Notes: generated by a model not told the origin, from the sequence alone. Positions 20,959 to 31,434 are shown, counted from the stretch's first letter. The stretch: 64,000 nt of DNA from Chrysophaeum taylorii (GCA_029834535.1 JAQMWT010000358.1:83470-147469); one strand, 5' to 3'. Numbers and translations: made by a program.

Positions 20959-22119
20959 ATGTATCATCGTGACGTGGAGGACGCGGTGGAGGCGCAGTTG
21001 CGCGAGGCTATCGCCAAGTTCGAGAACGACGAGTATACGGAGGCCGTGCTAAGGCTTCGGGAGGTGGTGGGTTCGCGGGTCGGGCCTCGCGAAGTGGAGT
21101 CGGTCGTGGGGGGTCTGGTGGGGAAATCGTCGCAAGAGGTCGCGTTGAAGTGCCGAGCAATCGCCGAATGCGACGCCGAGCTGGTGTCGCTCCTGAGCGA
21201 CATGCTGGACTCGTCGCGATGGCATCCGTACTACGAGTCGCGCGGCATCAAGGTGTCCCTCGAGGAGAGCAGCGATCGTCTGATCCGAGTGAAATGCGAG
21301 GGTTCGTGCGACGTCGACGCTTTCGCCATTTGCGCGAGCCTGCTCGAGGTCGACCTCTTTCCCGAGTGGATGCCGGGCGTCGACGAGGCCGCCATCTTCA
21401 AAAAGGTTTCGCGGTTTCGTAAACTCGTCCGAGTCTCGGGCAAAAAGCCTTGGCCGATGAAGCGCGACGAGGCTGCCGTCGTCGCCTACGGCGACGTCGT
21501 CGACTGCGCGCGATTCGTTGGAGGGGAGAGCCGGGGCGCCGTCGCGGTGTACATGAAACCCGCCTCCTCCGACGTCGTCCCGCGGACCAAGGGCAGACAT
21601 CAGATATCCATTACGGGGGGATGGCTCATCGAGCCGATATGCGACAAAAGTTCGCGGGTCACGCTCGTCGCCAAGGTCGATCCCCGCCTCCGTTTCCTGC
21701 CTTCGTGGGTTATCAACTTTGTCGTCAAGAACCTCGCCTACCTCTTCATCCCGATGATCGCCAAGCACGCCACGAGCTTTGCTCGCCCACACGGTCGACA
21801 CACGGATAGAATCGACGTCCAGCCCGATATTTACTGCGAAATCGAAAGACGCCTCGCCACGTTGCGCTCGACAAAAACCCACGAAACTACAGATGCTGGT
21901 GGACAACAACCCGAAGCGCCGCCGCCGGTTGATGACGTGCCCTGGCCGACCGACGACGCTAGCGCACGCCGTCCTCTCGAGGCTGCCGCTATTTTCGAAA
22001 AAAAAAAGCCTGTCGCCTCGGCCGCGCCACCTCGGGTGGTCGCGACGGTGTGGCTACGTGGCTATTTTCTACCTCTCTTCGCCTTGGTCCTCGCCTTATT
22101 CGTCTCGCGTATCTCGTGA
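20959..22119 (+). CDS. START-domain lipid-binding protein with C-terminal membrane anchor
   Basis: 386 aa. About residues 80-300 form a START-like lipid-transfer domain: SRWHPYYESRGIKVSLEE, a mid segment VSGKKPWPMKRDE with Trp-Pro, SITGGWLIEPI, then LRFLPSWVINFVVKNLAYLF, the amphipathic C-terminal helix typical of START proteins. Residues 300-365 are Pro/Ala-rich linker. A hydrophobic helix of about 16 residues (YFLPLFALVLALFV) ends the protein, so it is probably tail-anchored. Family knowledge: START domains bind sterols, phospholipids or ceramides and move them between membranes. The neighbours make or handle phospholipids, which fits but proves nothing. No intron is needed. Confidence 0.78.
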   Translation: MYHRDVEDAVEAQLREAIAKFENDEYTEAVLRLREVVGSRVGPREVESVVGGLVGKSSQEVALKCRAIAECDAELVSLLSDMLDSSRWHPYYESRGIKVSLEESSDRLIRVKCEGSCDVDAFAICASLLEVDLFPEWMPGVDEAAIFKKVSRFRKLVRVSGKKPWPMKRDEAAVVAYGDVVDCARFVGGESRGAVAVYMKPASSDVVPRTKGRHQISITGGWLIEPICDKSSRVTLVAKVDPRLRFLPSWVINFVVKNLAYLFIPMIAKHATSFARPHGRHTDRIDVQPDIYCEIERRLATLRSTKTHETTDAGGQQPEAPPPVDDVPWPTDDASARRPLEAAAIFEKKKPVASAAPPRVVATVWLRGYFLPLFALVLALFVSRIS

Positions 22120-22426
22120 CGGCCGCTATTTACTTTACGACGACGACGACGACTTTTCTCCGACGTCGGTCGATTACCCGCTCTGGCGGAGTGCTTCCGC
22201 CCTGCACACATCACCTTACCCCCGCCCTTCTCGCGCGTATACACCATAATTGCGAGAATCCTGCTATAATATTAGATGGTGGTTTGTGACTCGACTCGTC
22301 CACCTCGGGTGGGTGGTGAAAAGTCGAAAGTTGGGTGTTGTTGGTCGTTGGCATCTAGTTTTTTCCTTATATCCCTGGAAAGTTGTCGTAATAGTAGCTG
22401 GTTGGATTGTCTTAGCGATTTATTTT
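22120..22426. other. Intergenic, convergent 3' ends
   Basis: 307 bases between the START gene stop and the isomerase stop, AT-rich in places. No gene seen. Confidence 0.45.
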
Positions 22427-24613
22427 TCAAACGGCGGCCGTCGTGTTGATCGCAGGATTACTGTCAAGCGAGGATGATCCCGCGGTCGCGGCGGACTCGG
22501 GGGTGCCTCGGAGCTCGGAGGAAGGCGTCAAGGCGGAGACGAAGGGTCGGTAGAGCCACTGGAACGGGCCCGGGTCGAGGAAATTGTAGATGGGTGCTTT
22601 CTTGGCGGTGGACTCGAGCATGTCGACGTGGTTTTCGAGGGTGGTGAGGGTGTTAGCGGCGATGACGCCCGAGGCGGCGGCCGAGGGCGTCCCAATACCG
22701 GGAAACGTGGAATCGCCGCAGCGGAGGAGACCGTCGATCGGCGTCTTCAAGTTAGGAAAGGGGAAGGGAAGGACGGCGCCGAGGAGACCGGCGTAGGGCG
22801 CGGCCGAGCCCGCAGCCCAGGCCATGCCGTAGGTACCCTTGTCGCGGCGGAGAAAGGCCTCGTGGGCGAGGGGCGAGCCGATGATGTGGAAGACGGCGCG
22901 CTCCTTCGCGTCGGGGATACATTTTTCGAGCGCGCGCCAGAGGACCTCGGCGCGTTCGGCCTTGTAGGCCTCGTACTCTGGGGTGCCGGGCTTGAGCGCG
23001 ATCCACGGCTCGTAGGGCTCGCCCCCGCTGCTGTAGACGTGTATCGTGTGTTTACCCGGCGGGCAGACGGAGGGGTCCTTGACCGAGGGGATGAAGAAGG
23101 AACAGAGATTTTGGGAGTCTTGCATCGAGCGGCCCCAGTCCTGGATGACGAGGTGTGCGGGGCTGCCGCCCCTCGCGAGCGCGGCCTGCCAGGTCGGGTG
23201 GTCTTCGAGGCGTTTGCCGTCGACGACTTTTTCGGCGTCGACGGCTACGAACAGGTGCAAGATGGCGCCGTGGCGCGGCAACTGGCCGAGGGTTGCACGC
23301 CAATCGGCGATTTTGGGTGTTTGGGCGTTCTTGAGGAGCTTGATGGTGTCGAAGGGCGTCGCGTTGGAGACGACGGCGCGCTTCGCCTTGATCACCGCGC
23401 CGTTCTTGAGCCTGACGCCGACCGCGCGGTCGCTCTCGTCGTCGACCAAAATCTCATCGACGTGCGCGTTGAGCTGGAGCTTCATGCCGTGCTTTGACCC
23501 TCCGCGATACAAGGCCCGCGCGATGTTCTCGGTGCCGCCGACGGGAACCGAGTAGGCGCACGACGGCTCGAAGAAGCGTTCGATAATGTAGAGAAGGTGA
23601 GCCGTCATCGCGCCCTTGGCCGGAAAGCCGCAGAAGATGCACATGGTGTCGATGAAGTTTCGCAAAAACGGCTCCGTGACGAGCTGGTCGACCGTCTTGT
23701 GGAGCGAGTCGAAGGTCAGCGGGAGGTCGAGGAAGACGTCGGGGTGCGTCGTCACGAAAGGCAACGAGCCCGCCGTCGTCGCCAGGAAGCCCGCGTCCTG
23801 CCGGAGGTTGAGAAGCGAGACAGCCGTCGTCGATCCGCCCAGAGTCTTGAGACGCCGACACAGTGCCTTCCACTCTTTGATCGCGAGCTCGCCGTCCTCG
23901 GCGTGCTCTCGCAGCGCCTCGAAAAACCCGCCCGGAGCCTCGGGATCTCCGAGCTGGAACCGCCAGTACCGCGTCGGGCCCGTGCCGTCCGTGTTCGAGG
24001 TTGGGACCCAGTACCCCAGCCCGTCGTACGTCTCCACCTCGAGGGTCTCGTCGAGGGCGTCGATCAATATCCGCAACGGGTTGAGCGACGGCTTGTCGAG
24101 CCCCTCGAAGATCGACGGCCCTACCTCGAACGAGTACTTTTCGCCGTTCACGGTTCTCGAAAACGTGTGCGCCGATCCCCCCATCTTTATGTGTGACTCC
24201 AGCACGATCGCCTTCGACCCGTACTTGGCGATCAGGGCACCGCACGCGAGCCCGCCCATGCCCGACCCGATGACCACCACGTCGTACTCGCCGCTCTCGC
24301 CCGACATCCCGTCGCCCGTGCCCTTGTACACTGGCTTATCGTACACCTTTTCCCGCTCCGTGTCGTAGCTAAACGTCATCACCTTGTCGCGGCTCGTCTC
24401 CAGGGTCTGCTCCACGTTCTCGTTCACCATCATGCTTGCCGCGCATCGTCGTCGTCTTCCTCCCCCTAATTGCTGCCCAGACCAAGATGACGTCGAAACT
24501 CTCGCCGCAAAGGAGGGCGACAGAAACCTCTGGGTGGCGCTGCTGCTCGAGAGCTGGAAAGTCTGAGACCTCGCCCACAGCCAGCACACCACCAAAGCGC
24601 GAATCCACACCAT
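22427..24613 (-). CDS. Plastid carotenoid isomerase-like / phytoene-desaturase family FAD oxidoreductase
   Basis: 728 aa from the ATG at 24613 (the longer frame begins at a TTG). The N-terminus reads as a bipartite plastid presequence: hydrophobic MVWIRALVVCWLWARSQT, then FQLSSSS and a Ser/Arg-rich stretch, with Phe at the expected cleavage position of red-type complex plastids. The dinucleotide-binding motif is VVVIGSGMGGLACG at 112-125. A C-terminal DGLLRCGDSTFPGIGTPSAAASG matches the CRTISO/CrtI FAD-closing motif. Internal segments (SVPVGGTENIARALYRGG, VVSNATPFDTIKLL) are typical of CRTISO-like proteins. Family knowledge: such enzymes isomerise poly-cis lycopene or related polyenes; CRTISO-like paralogues can have other substrates. 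No intron is needed. Confidence 0.87.
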   Translation of the reverse strand: MVWIRALVVCWLWARSQTFQLSSSSATQRFLSPSFAARVSTSSWSGQQLGGGRRRRCAASMMVNENVEQTLETSRDKVMTFSYDTEREKVYDKPVYKGTGDGMSGESGEYDVVVIGSGMGGLACGALIAKYGSKAIVLESHIKMGGSAHTFSRTVNGEKYSFEVGPSIFEGLDKPSLNPLRILIDALDETLEVETYDGLGYWVPTSNTDGTGPTRYWRFQLGDPEAPGGFFEALREHAEDGELAIKEWKALCRRLKTLGGSTTAVSLLNLRQDAGFLATTAGSLPFVTTHPDVFLDLPLTFDSLHKTVDQLVTEPFLRNFIDTMCIFCGFPAKGAMTAHLLYIIERFFEPSCAYSVPVGGTENIARALYRGGSKHGMKLQLNAHVDEILVDDESDRAVGVRLKNGAVIKAKRAVVSNATPFDTIKLLKNAQTPKIADWRATLGQLPRHGAILHLFVAVDAEKVVDGKRLEDHPTWQAALARGGSPAHLVIQDWGRSMQDSQNLCSFFIPSVKDPSVCPPGKHTIHVYSSGGEPYEPWIALKPGTPEYEAYKAERAEVLWRALEKCIPDAKERAVFHIIGSPLAHEAFLRRDKGTYGMAWAAGSAAPYAGLLGAVLPFPFPNLKTPIDGLLRCGDSTFPGIGTPSAAASGVIAANTLTTLENHVDMLESTAKKAPIYNFLDPGPFQWLYRPFVSALTPSSELRGTPESAATAGSSSLDSNPAINTTAAV

Positions 24614-24782
24614 CGCGCGGATCGCAACCAGATCGATCAACCTTCTGACTCAGCTCCGTTCTCAAACGGATCCACCAACCTCAACCCACTGAACCCAAGT
24701 GTTAATAATAACCCTTATTAATTCATTCATTACCCCTCTTATTTTTGTTGCGTCGCAAAACCCTCGTCTGGAAAAGAAAGCC

Positions 24783-25730
24783 ATGTCCCTGACCGTCGGG
24801 AACGGAGAGTCACGGCTCCGCATGCGGGCGGGGGTCTCGTACGGGCGGCTCCTGGGCGCGTTTGCCAGGCACGTTGGACGCGACGCGGCCGATCTATCGC
24901 TCGAGCGGGGCCGATCTGTGGTGGCACTCGACGAGATTGCTGCGGCGGACGAGACGCTCTTCGTGCGGGAACGCTTGCCCGCGTATGTGATCGTGTTGCG
25001 GCGCGACGCGAGGCGCGTCGAGCACGTTCAGCGACGCATTTTGCCCTTGGTCTCGTCCGCGAAGACCATCGACGCTGTCGATGGCGCCGACGCTCCAGCG
25101 CTCGTCTCCGCGCTCCGGCGCAACGACGTCCGGCTCTCGCCCGACTACGCGCGGACGGCGACCGTTGGCCAGCTCGGGTGTGCTTGCTCCCACATCGACG
25201 TCTGGCGCCGCGTCGCCGACGCGCTAGGACCGACAGTCGTCCTCGAGGATGACGCGTCGCCCGTCGATGACTTCGCGACTAAGCTCGAAAATCTCCTGCT
25301 CGAGGCCCGCGACCTCGAGTGGGACTGGATTTATCTATTTTACCACCCCGACTGTCACCGACACCTTCCCATCCCTGATAAGAGCCAAGTCCAACGCGCC
25401 TTCCAGACCTGGGGCACGGTCGCCTACGTTCTCGCGCCGCGCGGCGCGACGGTGCTCCTCCGAGAAGCCCGCGACGCCGCGCACGACGGGCCTATCGACC
25501 ACCTCGTCATGCGACTTGCGAGGGACGGCGCGCTCCGCACGCTCTGCGCGACGCATATTCTCGCCGCTACGAGTGGCCAACTTAACCCGCTGCACCCCCC
25601 CCATCTCACCCCCCTCGGCTCAAACGTCTGGGGCACGCCCACCCTCCTCGACCAACAACAACAAAAACGCCCAAAGATGTCCAGCCATCTTCATGGTGCC
25701 CAGCCCGCCGCGGCAGATGCGAGGGCTTAA
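24783..25730 (+). CDS. Glycosyltransferase family 25-like protein
   Basis: 315 aa from the ATG at 24783; the frame upstream has no ATG. Residues from about 70 match GT25 (LPS-type and collagen galactosyltransferase-type): LPAYVIVLRRDARRVEHV, a conserved TVGQLGCACSHIDVWRRV, the acidic VVLEDDASP (DxD-like nucleotide-sugar site), GTVAYVLAPRGA and DGPIDHLVM. The first 60 residues (ESRLRMRAGVSYGRLLGAF, then DLSLERGRSVVALDEIAAAD) look faintly like a ubiquitin/SUMO-type beta-grasp; this is a weak impression. There is no signal peptide with this start, which is odd for a secretory-pathway enzyme. The tail is Gln-rich. Divergent from the isomerase gene by about 170 bases. Confidence 0.75.
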   Translation: MSLTVGNGESRLRMRAGVSYGRLLGAFARHVGRDAADLSLERGRSVVALDEIAAADETLFVRERLPAYVIVLRRDARRVEHVQRRILPLVSSAKTIDAVDGADAPALVSALRRNDVRLSPDYARTATVGQLGCACSHIDVWRRVADALGPTVVLEDDASPVDDFATKLENLLLEARDLEWDWIYLFYHPDCHRHLPIPDKSQVQRAFQTWGTVAYVLAPRGATVLLREARDAAHDGPIDHLVMRLARDGALRTLCATHILAATSGQLNPLHPPHLTPLGSNVWGTPTLLDQQQQKRPKMSSHLHGAQPAAADARA

Positions 25731-26303
25731 TTATTAGAGTGTGCGCATAGGTGCACGGGGTCGTTGCGCTCCGCGTCTTTCCACCGCCGCCGCCGTATTC
25801 TAACGTGCGACGAGAAGGGGTGGGGTATCTATACCCGCCGGCGGGTTCACGCAGGGCTCTTCGGGCGCTCCTTCTTCTCACCAGCCTCGGTTTCATTGGT
25901 GGCAGCGCGATGGAAGAGCGAGCGAGCTCGGGCCGGTTCGGCACTCGGAAGACGGTGGTCTCGCGGGGCCATGTGCGAGGCGAGCACCGTCGTGGCAAAA
26001 GGCAGCCCGTTGTCGTCGCGCTCGCCGAATTTCTGGCGAATTGGGGCTACAATGCCGCGAAATTAACTGTCCGCGCAGCCTCGGTGCATGGAGCGAATTC
26101 TTTGTAAGCCTGCAGTGAGGCCTAGCGCGACGCCAACACACCGAGAGAAACGCCACGCGGACCTACCAGAAGCTTGGCGGGCCTCGCGAGCCGCTTCACT
26201 CCATCATCTGACTGGCACAACACGCGCCACGGCGCTGGGACTATACCCTACTCCCCGTGCATTGGGCTGATCTCTAGTTGTTTACAACACAAAGAGGCAC
26301 CAC

Positions 26304-26362
26304 TACTCGTCGGGGCCCATCCTCGCTTCGCCTGCCCCGCGGCTCGGCAATGACCCCGACGA
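26304..26362 (+). repeat. Fragment related to the retroelement-like repeat at 36.2 kb
   Basis: Read on the plus strand, this segment (containing CTTCGCCTGCCCC and AATGACCCCGAC) matches the reverse complement of 36183-36235 with only scattered mismatches. It encodes the same peptide type (SPAPRLGNDPD versus SPAPRLGDDPD). Here the frame runs on past DPD instead of stopping. Confidence 0.6.
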
Positions 26363-27585
26363 GGCCTCGGTATTCCTCCGCCTTCCAGGCATCACTCACG
26401 TTCCCGCGAAACCCCCAGAAACCCTAAACGCCCTGCGTTCTCCCGTTAGCACCCCATCCCCTCTTAGCGGTCGTCCTTTCAACACCCCTCAAGCAAGATT
26501 CGATTCGATCAACATCGTCCAGAACCGTCTCAAGTCGAGCGAATCAACCCGAATCTGGGAGTTCGACTCAGTTCGTTGTACCCCTGTTCGAGTGGTTCGG
26601 AAATTATGTTGAATTTCGGAAACTCTGGCGAAACGGGAGAAAAACTCAACATTCGTGTCACAGGAAACGATGCGTTGCGAGTTGGAGGCGTCTTGAAAAC
26701 AGTGCTAACAAGGACTTGTCGGTGGCGTTCGAATCGATCATAGCATCAATACTTTGTCGCGTTGATAGTCGCGCCTCTTCGAACGCCTTTGCGGTACAGA
26801 AGTCGCGACGCCGGTGCAACAACGCGACTGAGAGCGCCACCTTTGTGTGCGTCGCGTTCTGGGGGGACTTCCAGCATCGGCGCACATGCTGGAAGAGACC
26901 GTTGCCGTGAGCCGATCTAGTGACTCCTACATTGTTTCGAGACTGTCACCAAGTGCGGACTTCGTGCACGAGGTCGCTTGAGCAAGATTGGTTCTCGGTT
27001 GATCGTATTACTGGGGAGCTGCGGATGCTGTGGGGCATGGAGCTTGGTCACAACCGAATGACGCGGCCTTACGCCGCGCAGTAATCTGATCGATTCGTCC
27101 ACGTGATGATCGGAACGATCTGACACCACGACGGTACGTGACGCGTCCCGGACTACCACGCGTAATACGCGAGAGCATTAATTTGCTCGGAAGTATCTGA
27201 AAAAAGCAAATCCGCCATCGATCTCAAGCACTTCTACAGATACTCACGAGAGGGCGATGGAAACGTTGCTCGCCCCGAGTTTGATCCGTGCTCGATCAAG
27301 CGCGCAGGAAACGAACGACTTGTTTCCTTTGGGAACGAGACGCGATGCAGCACCGCACGTTGCCGTCGCTCAGGCGTCCGCCCGATATCCTGCGTCAAAG
27401 TTATTGTTTTAAGCACGGGCCACTTCAAATGCGACGTGTTTTAGCGCGTCCCGATGGACACCTCGATGTTTATGACCAGATCCAGCTTGGCGACGCGCCT
27501 ATAAATGCTCGACTACATGAGACTGAGCCAAAGGGTTATGCGGAGAGTGTGGAGAGCGATCTCGCTCGCGAGTTGAGAACTAATC

Positions 27586-27717
27586 ACAAGAAGAAGAAGA
27601 AGAAGAAGAAGAAGAAGAAGAAGAAGAAGAAGCCAAATGCCGGCCTTATCTGCCCCAAGAACCCCGTGGACTGTGTCCTCTCCTCTCCTCTCCTCTCCTC
27701 CCCTCACCTCTCCTCCA
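27586..27717. repeat. GAA microsatellite and TCCTC tract
   Basis: About 16 AAG/GAA triplets (27586-27632), followed shortly by a run of TCCTC units (27669-27717). Simple repeats only. Confidence 0.9.
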
Positions 27718-27907
27718 CACATCGAAGCCTTCCTTCAACGGGGTGCGGCGACGCTTCAGCAAAGCCTCCAAGCCAGAAATGTGCGCGAGAAGCGCCGAAG
27801 CGCGATGGTTCCAAGAGTGGTCATCATTGGGTACGAGCGAGCGCTCGCAAGGAAACGAACATCGAAGAAGAAAGGCTGTCGCGAGTGTCAAAAAGTAGGA
27901 AGTAGGA

Positions 27908-29183
27908 CTAGGCTATCATCGACGGAGCCGCCACGGGGGAGCCCGATGATGGTGGTGGTGGTCGTGGTACGGGCGCCTCGGGGCTCGTTGTTGGAAGGTC
28001 GTCGGGCAGATCCGCGGGGGAAGGCCCGTCAAAGGAATCAGAGGAGGAGGCGGCGGTATCAGTCGCCCCACCGAAGTCGATTGGCGGAAGGGGCTCGGGA
28101 GTCCTCTCGTCGGAGAAGGCGGGCGTATCGGGCTTGGCGTCGAGAGCGTCGGCAAGCCTGAAGAGAGGAAGGTGGAATAGAAGGGTGGAGACATACTCAC
28201 TCGGAAAAGCGCTTGGCATCGAGGTCCCTGTCGGGAAGCGCGGAGAGGGCGGCCGCCGCGAGTCTCCAGCACCTCGAGTAGCTCGGGAGGCGGGCGGCGG
28301 CGTCGAGGGCGTCGCGGAGGGCGCGGCGGGTCTCGATCTCGTGCATGTTGAACTCGAAGTCGACGGCGGCGAGCTCGTTGCTGTCGGCCTGGCAGTCGGC
28401 CATGACTCTGAGGGCGACGCCGACGGCCGGAGTCGCGTGGTCGACGACGTGCGCGCCCTTTGCGGGGCGGAGAAAGCCGAAGAAGGATCGTCGGCGGCTC
28501 GGGGGGTAGGAGAGCTTGACGCGCGAGGCGAGGGGCGCGGAGACGACGAGGAGCGAGAGGAGTCTCGCTCTCAAAAGTTCGGGCGAGAGCTTGACGCGCC
28601 TCCCCGCCGCCGAGAGGAAGTTGGAGACCTTTGCGAGCGCGGCCTCGCGGTGGCGCCTCGCGAGTTCGAGTCGCGCGGCGGCTCTTCCGACGAGGACGAC
28701 GGCCGCCTGGTCGTCGTAGCCCGTCTCGAGGGAGGCGCCGTAGAGCAAAACACCCAGCTCGGGGTTTTTCGCCTCGTCAAACGCCTTGTTGGCCTGGTAG
28801 TTGAGTTCGAGGCACCGCGCGGCCTGGCGGTCGACCGCGACGCCGAGATGCTCGGCGATGTGGCACACCTTTTCGACCGTGTTGACGTTGTGGAACTCGA
28901 GGACGGCGCCCGTCGAGGTGAGCGCGGCGACGTTGGGACCCACCGCGCACCTCCCGAAGCACTTGTGCGGCTTGACGTCGACGTTTTCCCCCGCGGTGAG
29001 GGCGATGCTTGCCCCGAGGGCCATCGCGGCCCCGCGCTCGCGGCACCATCGGTTCGAGCACACGAACAGGCACTGCTGTTCGTCTTGTTGTTCCGCCGAA
29101 GACAATCTTCTGACGAGCGAGGGCGACGAGGCGCGCGGCGCCGCAAAGCCCGCGGCGCGCAGAACGAGAAGAACCAGCCACAT
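27908..29183 (-). CDS. Plastid-targeted thioredoxin-like [2Fe-2S] ferredoxin-domain protein
   Basis: Two exons, 29183-28201 and 28157-27908, joined over a 43-bp intron (GTGAGT...TTCAG), giving about 410 aa in frame. The N-terminus is a signal-peptide-like MWLVLLVLRAAGFAAPRASS: the AAGFAAP segment resembles the ASAFAP motif of complex-plastid presequences. A thioredoxin-like 2Fe-2S domain follows, with C38, C42 and C47 (CLFVCSNRWC) and C75 and C79 (CFGRCAVGPN). This is the NuoE/(2Fe-2S) ferredoxin pattern. The remainder is a helical region with Ala/Arg-rich repeats and a Pro/Ser/Asp-rich tail encoded by exon 2. It is likely a plastid electron-transfer or Fe-S scaffold protein; the partner is unknown. 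Divergent from the DM10 gene with only 60 bases between starts. Confidence 0.8.
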
Positions 29184-29243
29184 GTCACCACCAATCCCAA
29201 CGGAACTTGAACCTGAAACCGGCGGTTTCTTTCTTCAGAGTTT

Positions 29244-31301
29244 ATGTTCGTCGTCGGCACCGACGACGACGACGACGACAAGGTGCTCGGGTTCGAGGTG
29301 GTCAAGGAGGATGATGCTGCGAGGGGGCGATTTTTGCTGTATTTTGTGATCGACGGCACGGGGGTCGTGGTGCCCCCGGACCATGATGCGCAAGCGCGGC
29401 GCGCTCCTGTCAGATCCCGCGGTGGGCTCCTTCTGCGGCCCAAGGATTTGGGAATCGGGGTCGAGGTAAAGGTCAACGACGAGGACACCTGGCGAATTTT
29501 GGACGCCGAGCCGGCGACGAGGCGCTACTACAAGCAGTTTGGCCTGCCGCTCGGTTCGAGAATCGCGGACGAAAAACCGCTTCGCTTCTTCGGCTTCCGT
29601 CGCGAGGGCGAGCGGTTTGTGATCGACTACTACGACGACGCAACGGTTGCGATCTTTCGCCAGTTCCACGACGGATCGCTCGAGCCGTGGTGCGCGCAAC
29701 GCGCGCTCGTCGTCGACGGCAGGCACGCGTCGGCGGCGTCGCTGTACCGCGCGATGGCATCGGGGAACCCCGCGTACCTCGGCGAGCTCCAAGTCACGCT
29801 CGACGACTGCTGCGACGAGGAGTACACCGATGCGCCGCTCCGGTTCGAGGCCGAGTTTTCGGGAATCGTCCGCGGCTATTCCGTCGAGGACGCCGCCGAG
29901 AAGCTCGCGGTAAACGCGTTTCGGGACCGGACCGTTTCCGTCGAATTTTTGAACGACGGCCGTCCCGTGCTGCGGCGCATGCATTACTTCTGTCGTCCGT
30001 CCGTTTTCGGCGACCCGCGCCCGATCTGGCTCCCGCAGCTCGTGGTCCCTTCGGTTCTGCTATTGGAACTCCCGAGATCGGGGTCGTCGCTCCACGAACT
30101 CCGCGTGCTCGGACCCGCCGACCGTCGCACGCACCGCTTCCTCCGACGCGCGGAGCAGGGGATCTACGATTTTGCTCCTTCTCTCAAGGTCCGAGGACTC
30201 GACGACGTCCAAGCGGCAGTCGCCGTTGCCGTCGCCGTCGTCGACGTCGGCGGCGGAAACGACGCCTGCGCCCTCGCGCTCGCGCGCCTCGCGGCTCGAC
30301 TATATCTTTCTCGCCTCAACGTGCGACGGCTGTCCAGGACAATGGATAAAGCAACCAATTTGTCCGTCGAGCGGCTCGTGCGGTTGCTCGAGGCCAAGGC
30401 AACCGACCGATCGGTCGCGGCGCTCCGAAACGAGGAAATCGAGGCGGTCGCCGCTAGTTTAAGAACTACTACTGGGGAGCCGCGAATCGACGATTTCGTC
30501 GACGCGGTCGCGCTCGCGATCGTCGCAGCGACGCCCTCCGACGACAACCCCGTTGGCAGGTGGCTCGCGCGAAAGGTCGCCTCCTTCGTCGTCTCGCCGC
30601 GCACGCTCCGCTCAGCGTTCCGGGCTCGAGACGCCGGCAAGACCGGCACCGCCGACGCCGCCACGGCGCGCCTTGTTTTTCGCGACCGCGGCTGCCTGTT
30701 GTCGCCGCCGCACGCCCCCTTCGACTACGAAGCCTACTGCGACGAAGTTTATTGCGCTGATTTCTCCAACGCTGCTCCTCCGAAGCCGACGACGACGACG
30801 ACGACCGCGAGAAAACCCGACGAGTCCCTCGAACATCGACTCAATCGCACCACCACCACCACCACCAAGGACGTCACGCTCCGCCCGGTCGACCGGGCCT
30901 CGCCCGAGGTCGTCCGCGCGCATCGCAACTTCGCGACGGCGTTCGGACGAGCCCACCGCCACCGCGCGCTCCGGGCTCGCCTCGCCACCCAGATCCCCCG
31001 CGGCCAGCCAGACCACGAGGTCACCAGGAATCAGTTTGCCGAGGGCGTCAACCGCATCCTCGCCGAGGGCCAGATCGATATCCGACGCGCCGACCTCGAC
31101 CTCCTCGCGGACTTTGCCTTTGCTACCTCGCCGACCGAACCCGATGCCAACCTCCTCCGCCACCCGTGCGACGCGATCCTCGCTGCCATGCTCGCCTCAG
31201 GTGACCAGACCGGTCTCCTGGCACTTCGCACGAGCGCCCTAAAGCGCCGCATTCACGCAGGCACCCTACCTTACGTATCATCATCATCTTCTTATTCTTA
31301 G
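29244..31301 (+). CDS. DM10-domain protein (EFHC/RIB72-like, flagellar)
   Basis: 685 aa. At least one DM10-type unit is readable: the linker that follows a first DM10 fold (VEVKVNDEDTWRILDAEPATRRYYKQFG, the equivalent of the conserved fTReFy segment; quoted here in part), then LRFFGFR and VIDYYDDATVAIFRQF. A second, more diverged unit is around residues 175-300 (LRFEAEFSG, TVSVEFLNDGRPVLRR). The C-terminal 150 residues are helical (NQFAEGVNRILAEGQIDIRR) in the place where EFHC proteins carry EF-hand-like helices; no canonical Ca loop is visible. DM10 proteins sit inside doublet microtubules of cilia and flagella, so this implies a flagellated stage. Low-complexity Thr/Pro runs at 530-560. No intron is needed. 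Confidence 0.65.
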   Translation: MFVVGTDDDDDDKVLGFEVVKEDDAARGRFLLYFVIDGTGVVVPPDHDAQARRAPVRSRGGLLLRPKDLGIGVEVKVNDEDTWRILDAEPATRRYYKQFGLPLGSRIADEKPLRFFGFRREGERFVIDYYDDATVAIFRQFHDGSLEPWCAQRALVVDGRHASAASLYRAMASGNPAYLGELQVTLDDCCDEEYTDAPLRFEAEFSGIVRGYSVEDAAEKLAVNAFRDRTVSVEFLNDGRPVLRRMHYFCRPSVFGDPRPIWLPQLVVPSVLLLELPRSGSSLHELRVLGPADRRTHRFLRRAEQGIYDFAPSLKVRGLDDVQAAVAVAVAVVDVGGGNDACALALARLAARLYLSRLNVRRLSRTMDKATNLSVERLVRLLEAKATDRSVAALRNEEIEAVAASLRTTTGEPRIDDFVDAVALAIVAATPSDDNPVGRWLARKVASFVVSPRTLRSAFRARDAGKTGTADAATARLVFRDRGCLLSPPHAPFDYEAYCDEVYCADFSNAAPPKPTTTTTTARKPDESLEHRLNRTTTTTTKDVTLRPVDRASPEVVRAHRNFATAFGRAHRHRALRARLATQIPRGQPDHEVTRNQFAEGVNRILAEGQIDIRRADLDLLADFAFATSPTEPDANLLRHPCDAILAAMLASGDQTGLLALRTSALKRRIHAGTLPYVSSSSSYS

Positions 31302-31434
31302 TCGTCGTAGTAGGAGTAGGAGTAGGCTGCGTTGCGTTGCGTCGATCGATCGGTCCCCTCGTGCTGCGAGACGACAAAAATATGGACGACCGTCATCATT
31401 AGTGGCATCGGCCACCACCACGCGCATGTAGTAG

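Larger units (their letters stand above)
25731..27907. other. 2.2-kb gene-poor stretch with repeat fragments
   Basis: No gene is supported here. Open frames are short and lack domain features. It contains a fragment related to the 36-kb retroelement-like repeat (about 26304-26362), a GAA microsatellite (27586-27632) and a TCCTC tract (27669-27717). The bases around 26500-27200 are AT-richer than flanking genes and look like decayed non-coding DNA. Confidence 0.5.

Noticed and set aside
26715-26760. Possible tRNA T-arm (GTTCGAATC)
   Set aside because: No acceptor stem, anticodon stem or D-arm can be folded around it.
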